Shown here one piece after another: positions 33,201 through 46,200 of a stretch of DNA of 64,000 nt. Within the stretch, counting starts at the first letter, position 1. Each line of letters begins with the position of its first letter. A model generated the notes under the pieces. That model ran no database searches. It was given only the letters and a program-made list of their open reading frames with translations, and was not told where the DNA came from. The stretch spans positions 1,364,186 to 1,428,185 of the forward strand of contig VXBM01000057.1 of assembly GCA_013400155.1 (NCBI GenBank), in the 5' to 3' direction. A program made the position numbers and the translations under genes. This DNA is from Helopsaltes ochotensis (Eukaryota; Chordata; Aves; Passeriformes; Locustellidae).

Positions 33201-35822
33201 GAGGTATCAGCACTTAATTCTTGTCTGAACTGCAAAAATACCAAATGATGAAACCTGAACACAGCCTTTCAACTCAAGGATGCTGGGATAGGATAATGAG
33301 CTGTCTCCAACCACTCAACTGCAGAGGAATTTCCATAATGTTCATCTTGATTCCAGACACAAGATCTCAGCAAGAACACGTGGGACAGTATGGTACAGCC
33401 AGCCCAGGCCTTACCTGGCAGAACGGCGCACACTCTGCCACGATGACCTGGAACTTCCGCTTGCGAGCGGCTTCCTTCAGGAAGGCCTCCACAGTGCGTG
33501 AGTAGCCAATGGTCATGATCACCTCATTGGAGTGGATGTGCTCCAGTGCCTGCATGGCAATGTTATCAGTGGTGCCCTCTGTAACAGAAGATGTGGGTGT
33601 AAAAGCAGCCAGTAAAAGTAACACTTGTGCTGCTAGAAAAGTCCTCCAACAAGATCATTTTTCCCTAACGCAATGTTATAAGTCCTGGTAGAGCAGGAGC
33701 AGCTTTTCTCCCTATTTTTTTTTTTTTTGCCAGTGGAATGGAACCAAGAAGCTGGCCCTTGAATGCCCCATGCTCCCTAGCTATACCCTCCCTATATATA
33801 AAAATAGCTGTACTGAAAACTTCATTGTGAGGGGAGTGGATTGTGTCAGCACTGCTCCAGATAACCACCAGGCCCACAAAACTTCAACAGTTTTGTAGTT
33901 CAGTAGCGGGCCAAGCAGCTTGGGCCTCAGAAGGTGAGTCGGATGCCTGATTTGTCACAAGTATCACAGAAAAAGAAAACTGTATCACTGGTTCTTTGTG
34001 ACACAAAACTGGTTCTTTGTGACAAGGGTCAGGTTATATATGCACAAGGATTTTAGACTCTTCTTAAGACTTCCCAGAAGACCAAGAGCACAGGCCTACA
34101 GCCCCCCTTATTGCTCCTTCCACAATCTACCCATCTCCCCAAAAGCCAACGAGGACCTAAAACTAAGTCCTGAGAGCAGCAGGGCTTCAGTCCCTTGGTT
34201 CCTTCAGATTAAGTCTCCTACATCATTATTGTTTCATTTTCACCTAGAGAAGGGGAAAGCATCAATCCCATCCCATAAGAATCTTCACTCAGGAGCAATT
34301 CAGACCCATCCATACCTAGCTCAATTAGCATCTCATTAATAGCTTCAATAACATTAGCTCTGAGGGAGGGGTAAGGGGTTCTGAAATCTTCGCTCAGTCC
34401 TCCAGAAGTCAGGAGTTTGTGCAGGGACTCTTGCTGGTCGCTTTCCTCACTGCGCCCGTGAAGCCTGTGGAGAAAAGTGGCCTCTTCAGCCTCAGGAGAG
34501 AGCACAGGGCCACAGCCAGGCCGAGCACAGTCCGCACATCTGGATGTGAAGAGACAGGAAGGAAAGCCACCTACAGGAGGCACACCATGCCACACCAAAG
34601 AGCTTCTATAGCTGTCTTGGCAGAAAAACACCCACATCTCTGACAGAAAGTGCCTTCTTAAGTCATGTGCAAACACTGCTGTCCAAAGACAAGGAGTAGG
34701 CTCGAGGCTAGTGCTCCAGTGGGATGGACGCCCGTGGGTACAGAGAGAACAACCCAAGGCCAGGGCACAGACTGTTCTCATGCACCCACAAGACATACAC
34801 CAAGTGGTTTCTAAAGAGGAAATATCATCACCCACAGCGGAAACAACCGAGTTTCCTTTGGCGTTAAACTCCTTGAATCCCTCTCCAGGAGAGGTGGGAA
34901 AAGGGGGTGATGGAAACCAAAAGGGGTTTTACAGAAGCAACTTAAAAGGCCAGTTCTGGGCTTTCAGAGAGATACATGGCAAAAGAAGGGCACTTTACCT
35001 GCCATATTCCTCACGAATGACCTTCAATACCCGTCGCACCATGTTGCCCACTGTTGTCTCCGACGGCTGTGCTGCCGTCATCCTCTGGCCCTCTGTCCGG
35101 ATCAGATCCATGAGCTCGCCTAAAAGAGGGGATGACCTTGGTTATGGCTGCCCAGAGCAAGCCCATGTGAGCATGAAACCAGTGCACCCCTCTCAACATC
35201 CCAGGGCCAGAGGCTGCTCCAGCACAAAGACCACAGCACCAAAAAACAACGGGAAGGGGAGACCAGAGAGCCCCTCACAAAGCAGCCGGTTCTACTGGTG
35301 GGTTTTGCAGTCGGAAACGCTCGGACAGCAGCGCATTTGGTCTTCTTGGAAACCATGTGCTGCTGGAAAGGTCCGTGCTCGACTGACACCGCTGAGGGTA
35401 GTGCAAGGCTGGGGCAGGGCATCTCCTCAGTGACGCCCCCCGTGAGCAGGCTGGCAAGGGCTCCGCCGTGGCAGGACGAGCACTGAGAGTCCGCTGGTCG
35501 CTGCTAGCGAGCCCCAGCTCCCGCCAGCTGCTAGCGAGCCCGCCCCGGCTCTGCGGATCCCTCCGCACCCGACAGCCGCGACCGGGGCGCCGCTGTCCTC
35601 CCGCGACCCGCGCCGCCCGGGGAAAGCGCTGCGCCCGCCAGCCGCCGCCCGGTCCTCACCGGCACGGCTCCATCGCCCGTTCCCGACGATCTTCCGCAGC
35701 AGCGACAGCGTCTGCCGCGCAGTGTCCTCGGAGCGCGGCCGCTCCCCGCCGCGCCGTAGCCGCGCCGCGAAGGCCTCGATCTGCTCGGAGAGCTCCGAGC
35801 CGCGCTCGGCGGCGCCCGGCAT
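30274..35822 (-). CDS. EIF2B2: EIF2B2, translation initiation factor eIF2B subunit beta, 8 exons
   Basis: Exons, in transcript order: 35822-35660, 35119-34999, 34464-34316, 33578-33415, 33142-33047, 32188-32051, 31382-31316 and 30431-30274. All junctions are GT/AG and in phase. The total is 351 residues, the same length as the human protein. eIF2B is the cytosolic decameric guanine-nucleotide exchange factor for eIF2, and beta belongs to its regulatory alpha/beta/delta core that senses phosphorylated eIF2 in the integrated stress response. The sequence is near-identical to the mammalian one in the Rossmann-like C-terminal domain, for example EHIHSNEVIMTIG, VIVAECAPFCQGHE, IIGTKTILANGAL and ISNIGGNAPSYIYRL. 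The N-terminal helical domain is more divergent. The ATG at 35822 has an excellent context (GCCGCCATGC). The gene converges on MLH3. Confidence 0.97.
32299..32318. repeat. Short (GCCA)n tetranucleotide repeat
   Basis: About four and a half GCCA units in an EIF2B2 intron. Confidence 0.7.
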
Positions 35823-36110
35823 GGCGGCCCTTCTTCCGCTTCCGGCCCCCCGCCGCCCCATTGGCGGAGACTGCGGAGCTGTGCCCGCCCCCCGGCGGCG
35901 ACTCAGCCAATGAGAGGCGCGTCCGGCGGGAGGGCGGAGCCGCGCCGTGCCCGGGTGCGGGCGGTGCCCGGCGCCGCCGCGGGAGCGCGCACGGACGGGT
36001 TTGCCTTGGAGCGGGCCGTGCGCCGCCTGAAGAGCCAAATCAAACGGGCCGGGAAAGGCGCAGTTCCTGGCAGTCCAATTGTTCCAGCTGGCAGAGCCAG
36101 AACCGGCCCT
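35440..36110 (-). promoter_or_regulatory. EIF2B2: EIF2B2 CpG-island promoter
   Basis: The island surrounds EIF2B2 exon 1. Just upstream of the ATG on the minus strand are tandem ETS-type sites (plus strand CTTCCGCTTCCGG, about 35830-35843) and an inverted CCAAT (plus strand CCATTGG, about 35858). Another CCAAT on the plus strand lies near 35907. This is a typical TATA-less housekeeping layout. The island extends about 250 bases beyond, so divergent transcription is possible, but no rightward gene is visible. Confidence 0.75.
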
Positions 36111-39100
36111 GGATAAGGCAGGAATGTAGCTCCTTTGTGTCTAGTTCCTGGAGCAGTGTGTCCAGGGAACAGGCAGGAGCCATGGAATAATTCTCATTGC
36201 GGTACTCCTTTACTCTATCACTCTGCTCTGTGTCCTGTTGTTTGAGATTAGGAAATAAAAGCAAACAGATTTATGCTGGAAGCTTTCAGTGATTGCTTCA
36301 TGCCGAGGCCTGTAGGGCCTTGTACGTTCATGACATCTTTTTTGCATTTGTCTGGTTATCTTAGGAGTCACTCTACGCCCAGCTCCTGTCCAGAGACTGT
36401 TGGGTCCCCAGCTGGTGTGCTGTCTCTGAGGACTTAGTGCAGGTGATTTGTCACCCAAAGCCTGCAAGGTACTGAGAGTGCTTCCATACCTCTCTTCCTT
36501 CTCCTGCTTCCTCAAGTGCCCCTGTGTGCCTGGAAGCCAGAGAGACAAGCCTGGGGAAGGAAGCTCACTGTATCCCTCCAGTGCCAGGCAAAAGACCGCA
36601 TGCCTGGGTTTGGCTGGATGTGTATGAGGGGTGCTGCAGCCCTGGATGGAAGTCGGAGTTTCACTCCGTGATGAGCTTGTCCTGTCCTTTGCCCCTAGAG
36701 AAAGTCAGTAGAGGGTGATGACAGGGTTTGTCCAGATATTGGCTCCACTGTGCTGGTCCCCACTGTGCCAACTGGGCAAGTCCTGGATCCCCGCTGCCTT
36801 GTCTCCTCCTTCTCCCCAGATTTAGGTGTATGTTTTCTTCCATAGTGCATAATTCGGAGGCTCCCTGGAGCAAGGTCTGCCCAGCTCTGCATTTCTGCAG
36901 GGAAACCCCCTTCCCCTTTTACCCCTCTGCACAGCCACTTACAGGCAGGGCTGGGGAGGCTGTCTGTGCCCATCAGTTGCCTGCTGCTGGTCCTGCAGTG
37001 CTGTGTGCCAGCTGCTTTGGTGTGCAGAAACAGGTCCCACATGTGCACCCAAGGACTGGGACCTGTGGATTGGCCAGAAAAATAAAAATCACTGTGTTGG
37101 AGCTTTTCTTTGTTTGTTTACTTATCTTACTAGTAAACAGAGCAGCTCTTGAGATTAGGCAGGATGAAGAAAAGGAAGGGAAACTGGGCTCTGAGGTTAT
37201 GACCTCCTTGTGGATGCTGGGCTGTTTACATTCCCTGCTTTGGTCCCAGTAACTATTGCAGGACAGTTTTTTCCCAGCGCTTTGCCAGGCTGCAGAGCTT
37301 TTCCCATTTGTACTGTTTCTGTTCTTTTCCATACAGCACTTTCTGGCAGGCACTGCTGCCACAGCTAGTTTAGGCGGCTGGCAGTCTGGTGTCCCTTGAG
37401 GGACAGAGTCCTGCACTTGGTCTGCTGCCTTGTGTTTCATGAATGAAAGCCTCTGAATGGGGATTTCAAGAGCTGTTAGCTCTGCATAGCTGAGCTGAGC
37501 CAAAACCTGTGGCTCTCTGGAGAGCTGCGAAGCAAACCCAGGCTGCTCAGAGGGACCATGGCTATGAGATGTCTAACTGTCATTAGCCAGGTGCTGCTGT
37601 CAGGACCCAATGAGTTAGACAAGGACTGCCCAGCAGTACTGAAAAGGAGGGACTGAGGAGGAGAAGTGGCAGCAAAGACAGCACAGGGAGTGTAGGGCAA
37701 GTGGGGAAGGAAAGATGCATATTAGTGCCCTGGTGTACTCTGCTAAAATCCCACTGCCTTGCAGGCCGTGGCACTGTGGCAGAAGCAATGGGGGGTGGGG
37801 AGGTGCAGCCCTGTGCAGGTGGAAGGAGTCTCACCTGGTGGCCCACAGCTGCTGGGTGTTAAGGAGCAGGACTCCCCTCTGTTGCCACAGCCACAGGGAA
37901 CAGTCTCCTGCACAGCCCACCCTCCTTCCCTTCCCAGGCATACCCTGGGCAGAGTTGGTGGCTGCAGCTTCCCAGCTGGTGCACAAGCAAGCAAGGAGCC
38001 TGACACAACTGCAAACAGTGCTGGTGATGTGGACAAAAGAGCTGAGCAGGGAATGAGCTGGCCAGCTGAGCATGGCAGCATTTTTATGGGCCTGCAGAGG
38101 AGCTGAAAACTGTCTGGCCTCCTTGGAGAGCTGCCAGCCTAGCCAGGATGGCATCCTGCTCTGTACCATCAGGGCTGACTGCTGGAGAGACTGCTTCCCT
38201 CTGCCCAGGGAATTCTGTATCCCTGCGGGCTGAATGTCAGCCCCCAAGTGCTCATGTGAGGGAGGACAAGGCAGGACAGAGGCCGGGTAGAGCCTGGAGC
38301 ACTGGAACATCGTGTGCTGGGAGGCTGTTTGGATTAGAAACTCTCAGCGGATAAGTGGGCTGGATAAAATGCCAGGGAGGGGAATCAGTTTGCTGAACTC
38401 TAGTAATTAGACTCATCTGCAAGAGTCGGGCAAGCAAAGTGAGCTGCTCACACTCAGCACAAGCAAAGAAAAGGAGCCAGCAGAGGAGAGCCAGCGGAAC
38501 CATGGCCCAGCAGGAGCAGCAGGGCAGGCTGTCAGCTCGGCATGGACTGTGGAGGCTGGGTGGGGGACATGGGAAGAAGCAGCATTACTGCTGGGTGCCT
38601 AAGCCACTTGCTGAGCACAAGTGACTGAATTAAGGAGGTCGCAGCGCATGGGTGTGGGTGGAACACAAAGCAGAGTCTAAGGGGAAGGATGCACTGAGGT
38701 GTCTTTGGTGTGACATGATTGCTCTTTGGAAAACCCGTGCTCAAAGGCCTGAGACAAAAACAAGTCAAGACCAAAGCTCTTGCAGTCACAGACATAGAGG
38801 TAGGAATGAATCTGCTGAAGGGAGCCCAAACCAGTGTTTTCTGTGTGCTACAGGGGAGAAAGTAGGTCACTTAGTAAGCGAAGGGGATGGAAATGATGAG
38901 CTCAACTGAGTGTGGAATGCATGTTTAAAACTCAAGCTTCCAGAGAAAGAAGACAAAAAACCCAAACAAACAGCTGCTGATCAAATGCAGGTACATGAAT
39001 AGCTGGAAAGCTGAGCTCTGTGGCTTTTCAGGCGCACGCACACGTTTTCTGAGTCATCGGCAGTTTTGGCATGCTTGAAATTCACGTCTGACGCTGCAGG

Positions 39101-42100
39101 TACCAGGGCACGTGTTCTGCTGGTCTTCGCTGATGACTCTGGTAACAACTGTCTTCTAAACTGGTCGTCCTCAGGAAAGCCTAGTTGCCATAACTGCCTG
39201 GGTGGCCAAGGGGAAACAGGCAGGGAGTGCTAAGGGGAATACTAGGATGGATGCAGTACCTTGGGTTAGCAAAGGATTTGGTGCAGCTCGTGGCTTGGCC
39301 GCCTGCGTGTACGTGTGCTTGTTTCTGCCTGGAAAATGGCTGCTGGCTCATCCTCACGTCAGCACAGCACACACAGGCAGGCCAAGCCCATAGCCAGACC
39401 CTTGCGGTACCAATGGAGTCCACAATCCCTATGGAAAATGAGTAGGCGGTTCTGAATCTGGCCCAGGGACCATCTCTCCTGCCAGCAAGTTTGTAATTTG
39501 CTCCCCCCTCCTTTCAGGAGCCTTAAAAATAGAGACCAAGGCTGGGAAGCATGAAGGTTTTTCTAGGGCTTGTTGTGGAAGCAGCCCAGGCTGGGTTGCC
39601 TCTTGCTCTTCCCAGCCCCTGGGAGAGGCATGGGAAGCTGGCGTCTAAGTGCCTGCCCTGGATGTGGAGCCTCACTCGTCGGCTCATTCATCTATGGCAG
39701 TAGCCCAGGTCTCCCCTCGTGATACAGGCAGCTGGAGGCAGCTGGTTCAAAGGCCAGGCTGGTCAGGAAGAGGTGAGGGAAGTGTGGGAAGTCACTGCAT
39801 GTCATGTAGGAAAACAAGATCTAGCAAGGGATGAGGGAGCATGCTACAGAGCTGGGTGGGAGCTGCTGTCCTCAGCATTGCTGTTAGTGTCCTGGACCTT
39901 CGTACCCTGAAAAGGCATTGGCTTTTTTCACTGCCACCAAGGGCACAACTGCTCAGGAAGCTCAGTGGCACCATGCAGGTACTGGCTGTGGCCCTGCCAC
40001 CATTTTGAGAGTGCATGGCAGGCTGGCCGGGCCAGAGAGGAGGTGCTGCTGGGGGCTCATCCCTCCGGGCTGGCTTCAGAGAAACCCCGGAGCAAATCTG
40101 GTGTGGCTGCAGGAAGCCAGGCCCTTGGAGTGAGACAAAGTGCGGCCCGGACGCTTTGTGGTCACCAAGGGGTCCGTGACACCAGCAGTCTGGGCTGCTT
40201 CCTGGTCACCAGCCAGCTCCCCGCAGTTCCTCTGCTCACGCACTCCCAGCGCTGCAGCTGGCCCCGAGCTCGCTTTGCTCATTGTCTGCTGCGGGTGATG
40301 GCAGCTATTCAGCGGCTGCCAGGTTTCAGGGAAAGGGAGAGATGAGCCACTCCTCCACCCACATTCTAGGAAAGCCTCTGGGATGAAGCCCTGCCGATAC
40401 ACACGTTCACTCTCCTCAGCAGGGAGAGTGTGCTGTGAAGCTTACATCCCCCTCTGCCTGCATCCCACATCCCCCCCTTATCAGCAGGAGTGATGCTGAG
40501 GAGCAGAGCTTGGAAGCAGCCCTGGCTGCTGCCCTGTCCCACACAACAGCAGAGTCTGCTACTCCCCTCTCCTTGCCTGTTTGCCTTCCAGAGCCAGGCA
40601 GAGTCTCGCCTTCACTATTATTTTGCTTTGTGTCAATATTATGACAACTAAAAGCAGGAGAACTGCATCCACATGATAAGCAGCCAGAAGCTCTGGGCTG
40701 GGTGTGGATTGGGTTCCAGTTTGGCAGGGGAGAAAAGCGCCTGCCCACTGACTGGCTGGGCTGGGAAAGCTGGAGACAAGGGGCAGCAGCAGCAGAGCAG
40801 CAGCTGCTTTGTGCCTGTGTGCCGCTCTTCTCTGTTCAGTGCTCACTGCCCTTTCCCCAGGGTAGATGAAATGTGATAAATGTGCAGCATATGCTTGGTT
40901 CTCTGGTGGAAAAGTAATCTCAGCCTCTTGCCGAAGAAGGCTGGTCTGCTCCTGCTGGGAGAATCTCACCCCTCCCACGGTTCCTGTACCCTGTGCCTCC
41001 AGCGGGTGCGGGCCCAGGGTGTTCTGTCTCTGCCGGTGGCAGAAGGTCATGCACACTGCTGCACCAGTCCATCCTGCCCTCAGCCTTGTTTTTCCCAAGC
41101 ACTGCACTTTATAGCTGCTGGGGAGAAATTCCTGCAGGCTTTCTGGGACTTGATGATGCAGCTTCCACCCAGGGCTTCAGGAGAGGAGCTTGGACAGAGC
41201 AGGGTGAGCTGTGCAGTGGTTACTGTGTCTCTGCTTCCTGCTCTGGTCTCTGGGCATTTCATGTGTATGGGGCTGTTGTTTTGGCATGGTAACTGCACTT
41301 GCTGACAGAACGCTTACCTGTAGGTGCCCACGTATGCTTGGGTTTGTGGTGTGGCTCTCCAGTGCCTCACTCTGCTCCAGGGCTGTGCTTTTCTGCAAAC
41401 ACCCGTGGCCTGGTCAGTCCCTGCAGTGTGGGGCTGCCCAGCCACTGCCAAGCTGAGTGGCACTAGTTCTGCCAATGCTGATCTGTTCCTGCAACACTGG
41501 CTGGACGAGGGCCGCGGCTTCCCAGGGCTTGGGTCTGGCAGTCTCAGGGACATCCTTCTTGGTAGCATCGTCCCTGCCCTCATGACGGATTTCTGTCTGA
41601 GAGCAGTAGCCAGGCTTGCCAAGGTACTGCTCTCAGTAGTACTTGCCAACCCCTTGCCTGGAGTGCTCTCAGGCAGTTCTGGTGCTCATCCCATGCCCCT
41701 CCAAAACTCATGTCTGACCTAGGCAAGCCTGCAGTGCCTGTGATCTGTAGGGACCAGATCCTGATGTCCCCAGGCATGGGGCTGGACTGTCAGGTGCCTG
41801 CAGTTTTGGTTGTGGGTCCCCAGGGAGGCTGAGCTCCCCTCCCCAGGAACCAAAACAAACAGCAGAGTTCCTGCCACGTGCGGCCGGGGCTGACTAAGGC
41901 CGGACGCTTCCGCCTGCCGCGGGCAGCCGTGGCCGGGGCTGTGAGCCACCTCCATTGGGGTGCACAGCCCGGCCCATTTCCCGCTATTGTCAGCCTCCCC
42001 CTCAGCAAACACATCCCCCTGCACACCTGGGCTGGGAGAGGCACTGACGCCACCACAGCTAGCCACCAGGGACAGGGGATGTGCTGCCCAGGGCATCTCA

Positions 42101-45100
42101 GAGTTGGAGCTGCTGCAGCACAGCTCTGAGGAGTCCTTCAGGGCCCAGGTGCCCAGGCAGGTTGTTAGCAAGCTGTTTCCTTGAGGAACAACACTGGCTG
42201 TTCAGGGGTCACTGGTACAGCTCTACTTGCCTGCAAGGGCACTGGAAAGCCCTGCATTTCTCAGAAGTCAGCAGCAGTCTCCTGAGAGAGAGGCCTGGGT
42301 TCCCTCTGTGCCAAGGGGCTGGAGCTGGGGATGCCCCAGCCAGACCATTCCCATCCTTATTCTCACTGTGGAGACACAAATTGCAGATGATTGACCTGGT
42401 TTATCTCAGTGCTAGCTATGGACTGGCTCACTGATAGTGGAGTTTAGGAGACTCTCTAAGGAGAGATCACGGAACCAGAGAAAACAATCAAATGAAACAG
42501 CAAGGGTGAGACATGGGGGCTGTGAGATGATGGACAGGTGTGAGGAGCCCAGTGCCCTACACCCTCATGCTGCTTGACCTCAGGAGTCCCGTCACAGTGC
42601 AGAACACAGGGAGCTGCTGGCAGGGTCCTTGCCTAATGGGGTCAAACACAAGAGAGTGACTGTGCCAGGCACTGAATCATGGACTGTTTGGACTTCCCTT
42701 GGTAGAGGCCTATAGCTTTGGTTAGGCTGAGTCCTGTGTCCTAAATAGCAGCACAACAAAAATAACACTCTGAGGATTTCAAAGGTGTTCTCTGAGGGCT
42801 TCGGGGGTGACACAAGAGGTCCTGGCTACAGTCAGCTTAAGAACGATGCAGGGACAAGTTTTTGTTGTGTTCTTGCCAGGTGAGATGCCAAAGATGGGGT
42901 TTTGCAGGGGATGAGATGTCCGTGAGAAAACTCTGATGCTGAAATGGGACTGTTTTATGGAAAAGATTACTTGAGAGGGACCTTGCCTGCAATGAGCAGG
43001 GTGGGGTTTTGCAGGGAAGAGCAGCAGCAGCTGCTCTGGGTTTCTTCATTGCTCATGGGCAGCCAGGGCCCCTGCTCTTGCCCTTTATTCTGAAGGTGTA
43101 AGAGTTATGGAGATGACCCTGTTCCCTGACAGGGCTGTGCCATGGCATGCTTGCAGTGGGGTGCCAGGGCTGGCCCTCCCTACAGAACAGCCAGGGCTCA
43201 CCCACAGCAGGGACACACCATCGTTCCCCACCCACCTTCTTCCTCAGCTCTGTGAGCAGGGCAGGGAAGTGGCACGGGCAGGCAGTGGCATATTCGAGGG
43301 GATGCTCTCAGTCAGCAGCCACTGCATGAGGCTAACTGCAGGGGAGGCATTTGCTCTTTAAGGAAATGTCTCTATTTGCCTTTCATCCCTGGCTGGTTCC
43401 TTGAGCTTCCTCTGTCCCTTGTTCCCAAAGTGCGTAACTCTGCTCCCCAGAGCCGAGTGGGAGGCGGCATGAGGGACATGCTGGTGCATTTATAGCATCG
43501 ACCTCCAGCCCTATCCTGCAGCTGGGGAAGGGCAGATTTGGCCCCCTGGGGAGGAGCATGGCAGAGGGCAAAGCAAGCAACTGTGACTCCAGTCAGCTTG
43601 ATGTTTCTCCCATATGCAGGAGGATGTTACTGATCACAGGTTACCGGTGTCCAAATATTATTTCTCTTCTCCTGTCTCTGTTCCACCCTGCCTAGAAAGT
43701 GGATGCTCATCCCAGGAATGTAAACTCTGCCCAAGGCCTCTGAGGAAATAGCTTCAGACCAGGAACAGGACTTCACTCAGCAATTAAGGGGCTGATCTCC
43801 CCAGCCACACAGCTCCTGGGGGAGAGCCCTTTGCTCCAGCGCCAGAGGCTGGCCTTGTGTCTGAGAGGTGGCCCCAAGGGACCTTCCTGCAAGGACAGGC
43901 ATGAGGCCCCGTGTGGTCACGGTCTTTGCAATAACAGGATTCTGTCTGTCCAGTGAGTTGGCAGCAGCTGCTGCTCAGGGCGGCCTCTGCTCTCGGGTGG
44001 GAAGAAATGCTCTCTTCACCCCATCTCACAGCCATCCCTGGGGAAGTGGGGAGGGGTCCCCTTGGCCCAGGAGGGTACATAGGGTGGCAGAGGGAGAGAA
44101 CAGGAATGCTCAGGTCATCACATTAAGGATGTTGCCTGCTCTTTACCGCCCAGCCAGGAGAAGGAATATGAACAGGCACTGAACGCTGCCACAGCAGCCC
44201 CCAGCAGCTGCTGGGTTGGTGCTGTGCTGCTGAGTGATGAACTCCAGCACACCCTCCCCGCAGTGGGGCTGGGATTTCTGTGTGCTTATCTCTGCAGCAT
44301 CTCCATGCTAATTTGCCAGACTTTGCTCCAGCAGCTTTGTCACACACCCAGTGGTGCCAATGCCTAGAAGCTCCTGACTGAGCCCAGCTCCTGCTGGCAC
44401 CTGAGTCACTGACACTTGCATGACCCAACGGGGCTGAGAACAGGCAGCTGGCATGTCCTGCATCCCCTGGGGACAGATCCCACAGGGCTGGGAGCAGATC
44501 ACTGGCATCCTTATGCTGCAGGGCAGACCTCACATAGTGTTGGGTAGGGAAGCCCTGAAGCAGCCTCCCCACTCTCCCAGGAGGACAGAAATGTGAATCC
44601 TGGCACAGACACAGAGCCCGTTATTTCCCTGGGACCTGCAGCCCACGGGGGATCGTGTTGCCTGTTGGCATCTCATCACACCTCCCATGGTTCCAGCTTC
44701 CCTGGCCTCTGGGGCTTAAAAATAGAACAGAAAAGGCCACAGAGCTTCTTTGGGTTGACAGCAGGGTTTGACCCCAAACCTGCTGTGCCCCCTTCCTTTC
44801 TGAGCTGTAGACCAGAGGCGGGATGCTGTCCCTTAGGCTAGGGGGGGCTGGAAATCCTCTGACAGGGGTCCAACGGCAGGGGCTAATGGAACAGGCATGG
44901 GGCACCTTGAGGGGGAGGGGGCGGGTGGGCAGTCACGGGTTGACTGAGTGGGAACACGGCATCCGTAGAGGAATGAAGAGGATGGGTGGGAAAAGGACTA
45001 TTGTATGGGGGCAGGGAAGCCAGGTGGACACAGAATGGGTGGATGGGCATGGGGCAGCGAACACAGCAAACCGAGAAGCCCAACACAGCCCCGGTGGTTC
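36111..45100. other. Gene-poor interval between EIF2B2 and PGF
   Basis: About 9 kb of moderately GC-rich DNA holds many short open frames on both strands. None has recognisable domains, codon bias or splice structure. Local points of interest are an AP-1 site near 39050, CACGTG boxes at 39109 and 41875, and a compact CpG cluster at 41875-41950. Distal regulatory elements for PGF could lie here. Confidence 0.6.
41875..41950. promoter_or_regulatory. Isolated CpG cluster with E-box
   Basis: About ten CpGs occur in roughly 75 bases, starting with a CACGTG box and followed by CCATTGG (inverted CCAAT) near 41952. The surrounding kilobases are CpG-poor. It could be a small promoter or an enhancer. 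No transcript is evident. Confidence 0.35.
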
Positions 45101-46200
45101 CCGCCGGCCGGGGATTCACCGGGCACGGGACTGTGAATGGAAGCGCTGGGGCAGCTCGATGGAGTGACGGCCGGAGGCGGTGCGGCGGCGCTGGAGGAGG
45201 GGGCTCCGCCGCACNNNNNNNNNNNNNNNNNNNNNNNNNNNNNNNNNNNNNNNNNNNNNNNNNNNNNNNNNNNNNNNNNNNNNNNNNNNNNNNNNNNNNN
45301 NNNNNNNNNNNNNNNNNNNNNNNNNNNNNNNNNNNNNNNNNNNNNNNNNNNNNNNNNNNNNNNNNNNNNNNNNNNNNNNNNNNNNNNNNNNNNNNNNNNN
45401 NNNNNNNNNNNNNNNNNNNNNNNNNNNNNNNNNNNNNNNNNNNNNNNNNNNNNNNNNNNNNNNNNNNNNNNNNNNNNNNNNNNNNNNNNNNNNNNNNNNN
45501 NNNNNNNNNNNNNNNNNNNNNNNNNNNNNNNNNNNNNNNNNNNNNNNNNNNNNNNNNNNNNNNNNNNNNNNNNNNNNNNNNNNNNNNNNNNNNNNNNNNN
45601 NNNNNNNNNNNNNNNNNGCCGCTGCCCGGGGTGGCCGCGACGGCCGGGACTGCTCCCGGCGCTGGGCGGGGGGCGGCGGCGGGTGGCCCCGTGCTGCCCC
45701 TCCAGAGCTCGCCTTTCCCTCCCTGCAGGCCCCGGAGGAACGGGGGACCGCCAGCACGGAGTCGCCCGGTGAGTTGGCAGTGGGCGGCCGCCGGTGCCCC
45801 GGCTGGGAGGGGGCAGCAACCCAGGGAGGGCTTCGCGTAAGGCCGGGGAGCGCTGGGTACCAGCCGGGGCTGTGTTACCTCCGGAGTCCCGTGGTGACAA
45901 CCGGGGAGACAGCGGAGAGCTGTGCCGACGCTCGGAGCAACCTGATTTCCCCGGCCCGCCTCGGGCACCGGGCACCGCCGCGGGCCGGAGCGGAGCGCAG
46001 CCCAATCCCCAGACTGCCGCCCCTCCGGTGCCGGCGTGCGGGGTCCCGGGCGGGAGCACTCCGCTTCAGGTCTCCCTGCTGGAAAGCCCCAGGGCACGGC
46101 TGTCCGGCCGAGCGCGGTGCGAGGAGCGGGGGAGCCCCTTCGCGGAGGAGGTCGGGGGTGAGCAGAGTGCCTGGGCAGGATTCGGAGCTGGCGGATAGCG
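45100..46200 (+). promoter_or_regulatory. PGF: PGF CpG-island promoter and 5' region
   Basis: CpG-dense DNA runs from about 45.1 kb, through the gap, to about 46.2 kb. The PGF signal-peptide exon must lie in or next to the gap, because the first visible exon (45729) starts in phase 0 with no start codon. The TSS motifs are lost in the gap. Confidence 0.65.
45215..45617. other. Assembly gap (403 N)
   Basis: The N run lies in the PGF CpG island and most likely hides PGF exon 1 with the start codon and signal peptide. Confidence 0.99.

Noticed and set aside
35468..36190. 240-residue plus-strand frame over EIF2B2 exon 1
   Set aside because: An Arg/Pro/Ala-rich translation of a CpG island, antisense to EIF2B2 exon 1, with no family resemblance.
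36973..44572. Many 60-180 residue frames between EIF2B2 and PGF
   Set aside because: They overlap on both strands, show no conserved domains, and are expected by chance at this GC content.
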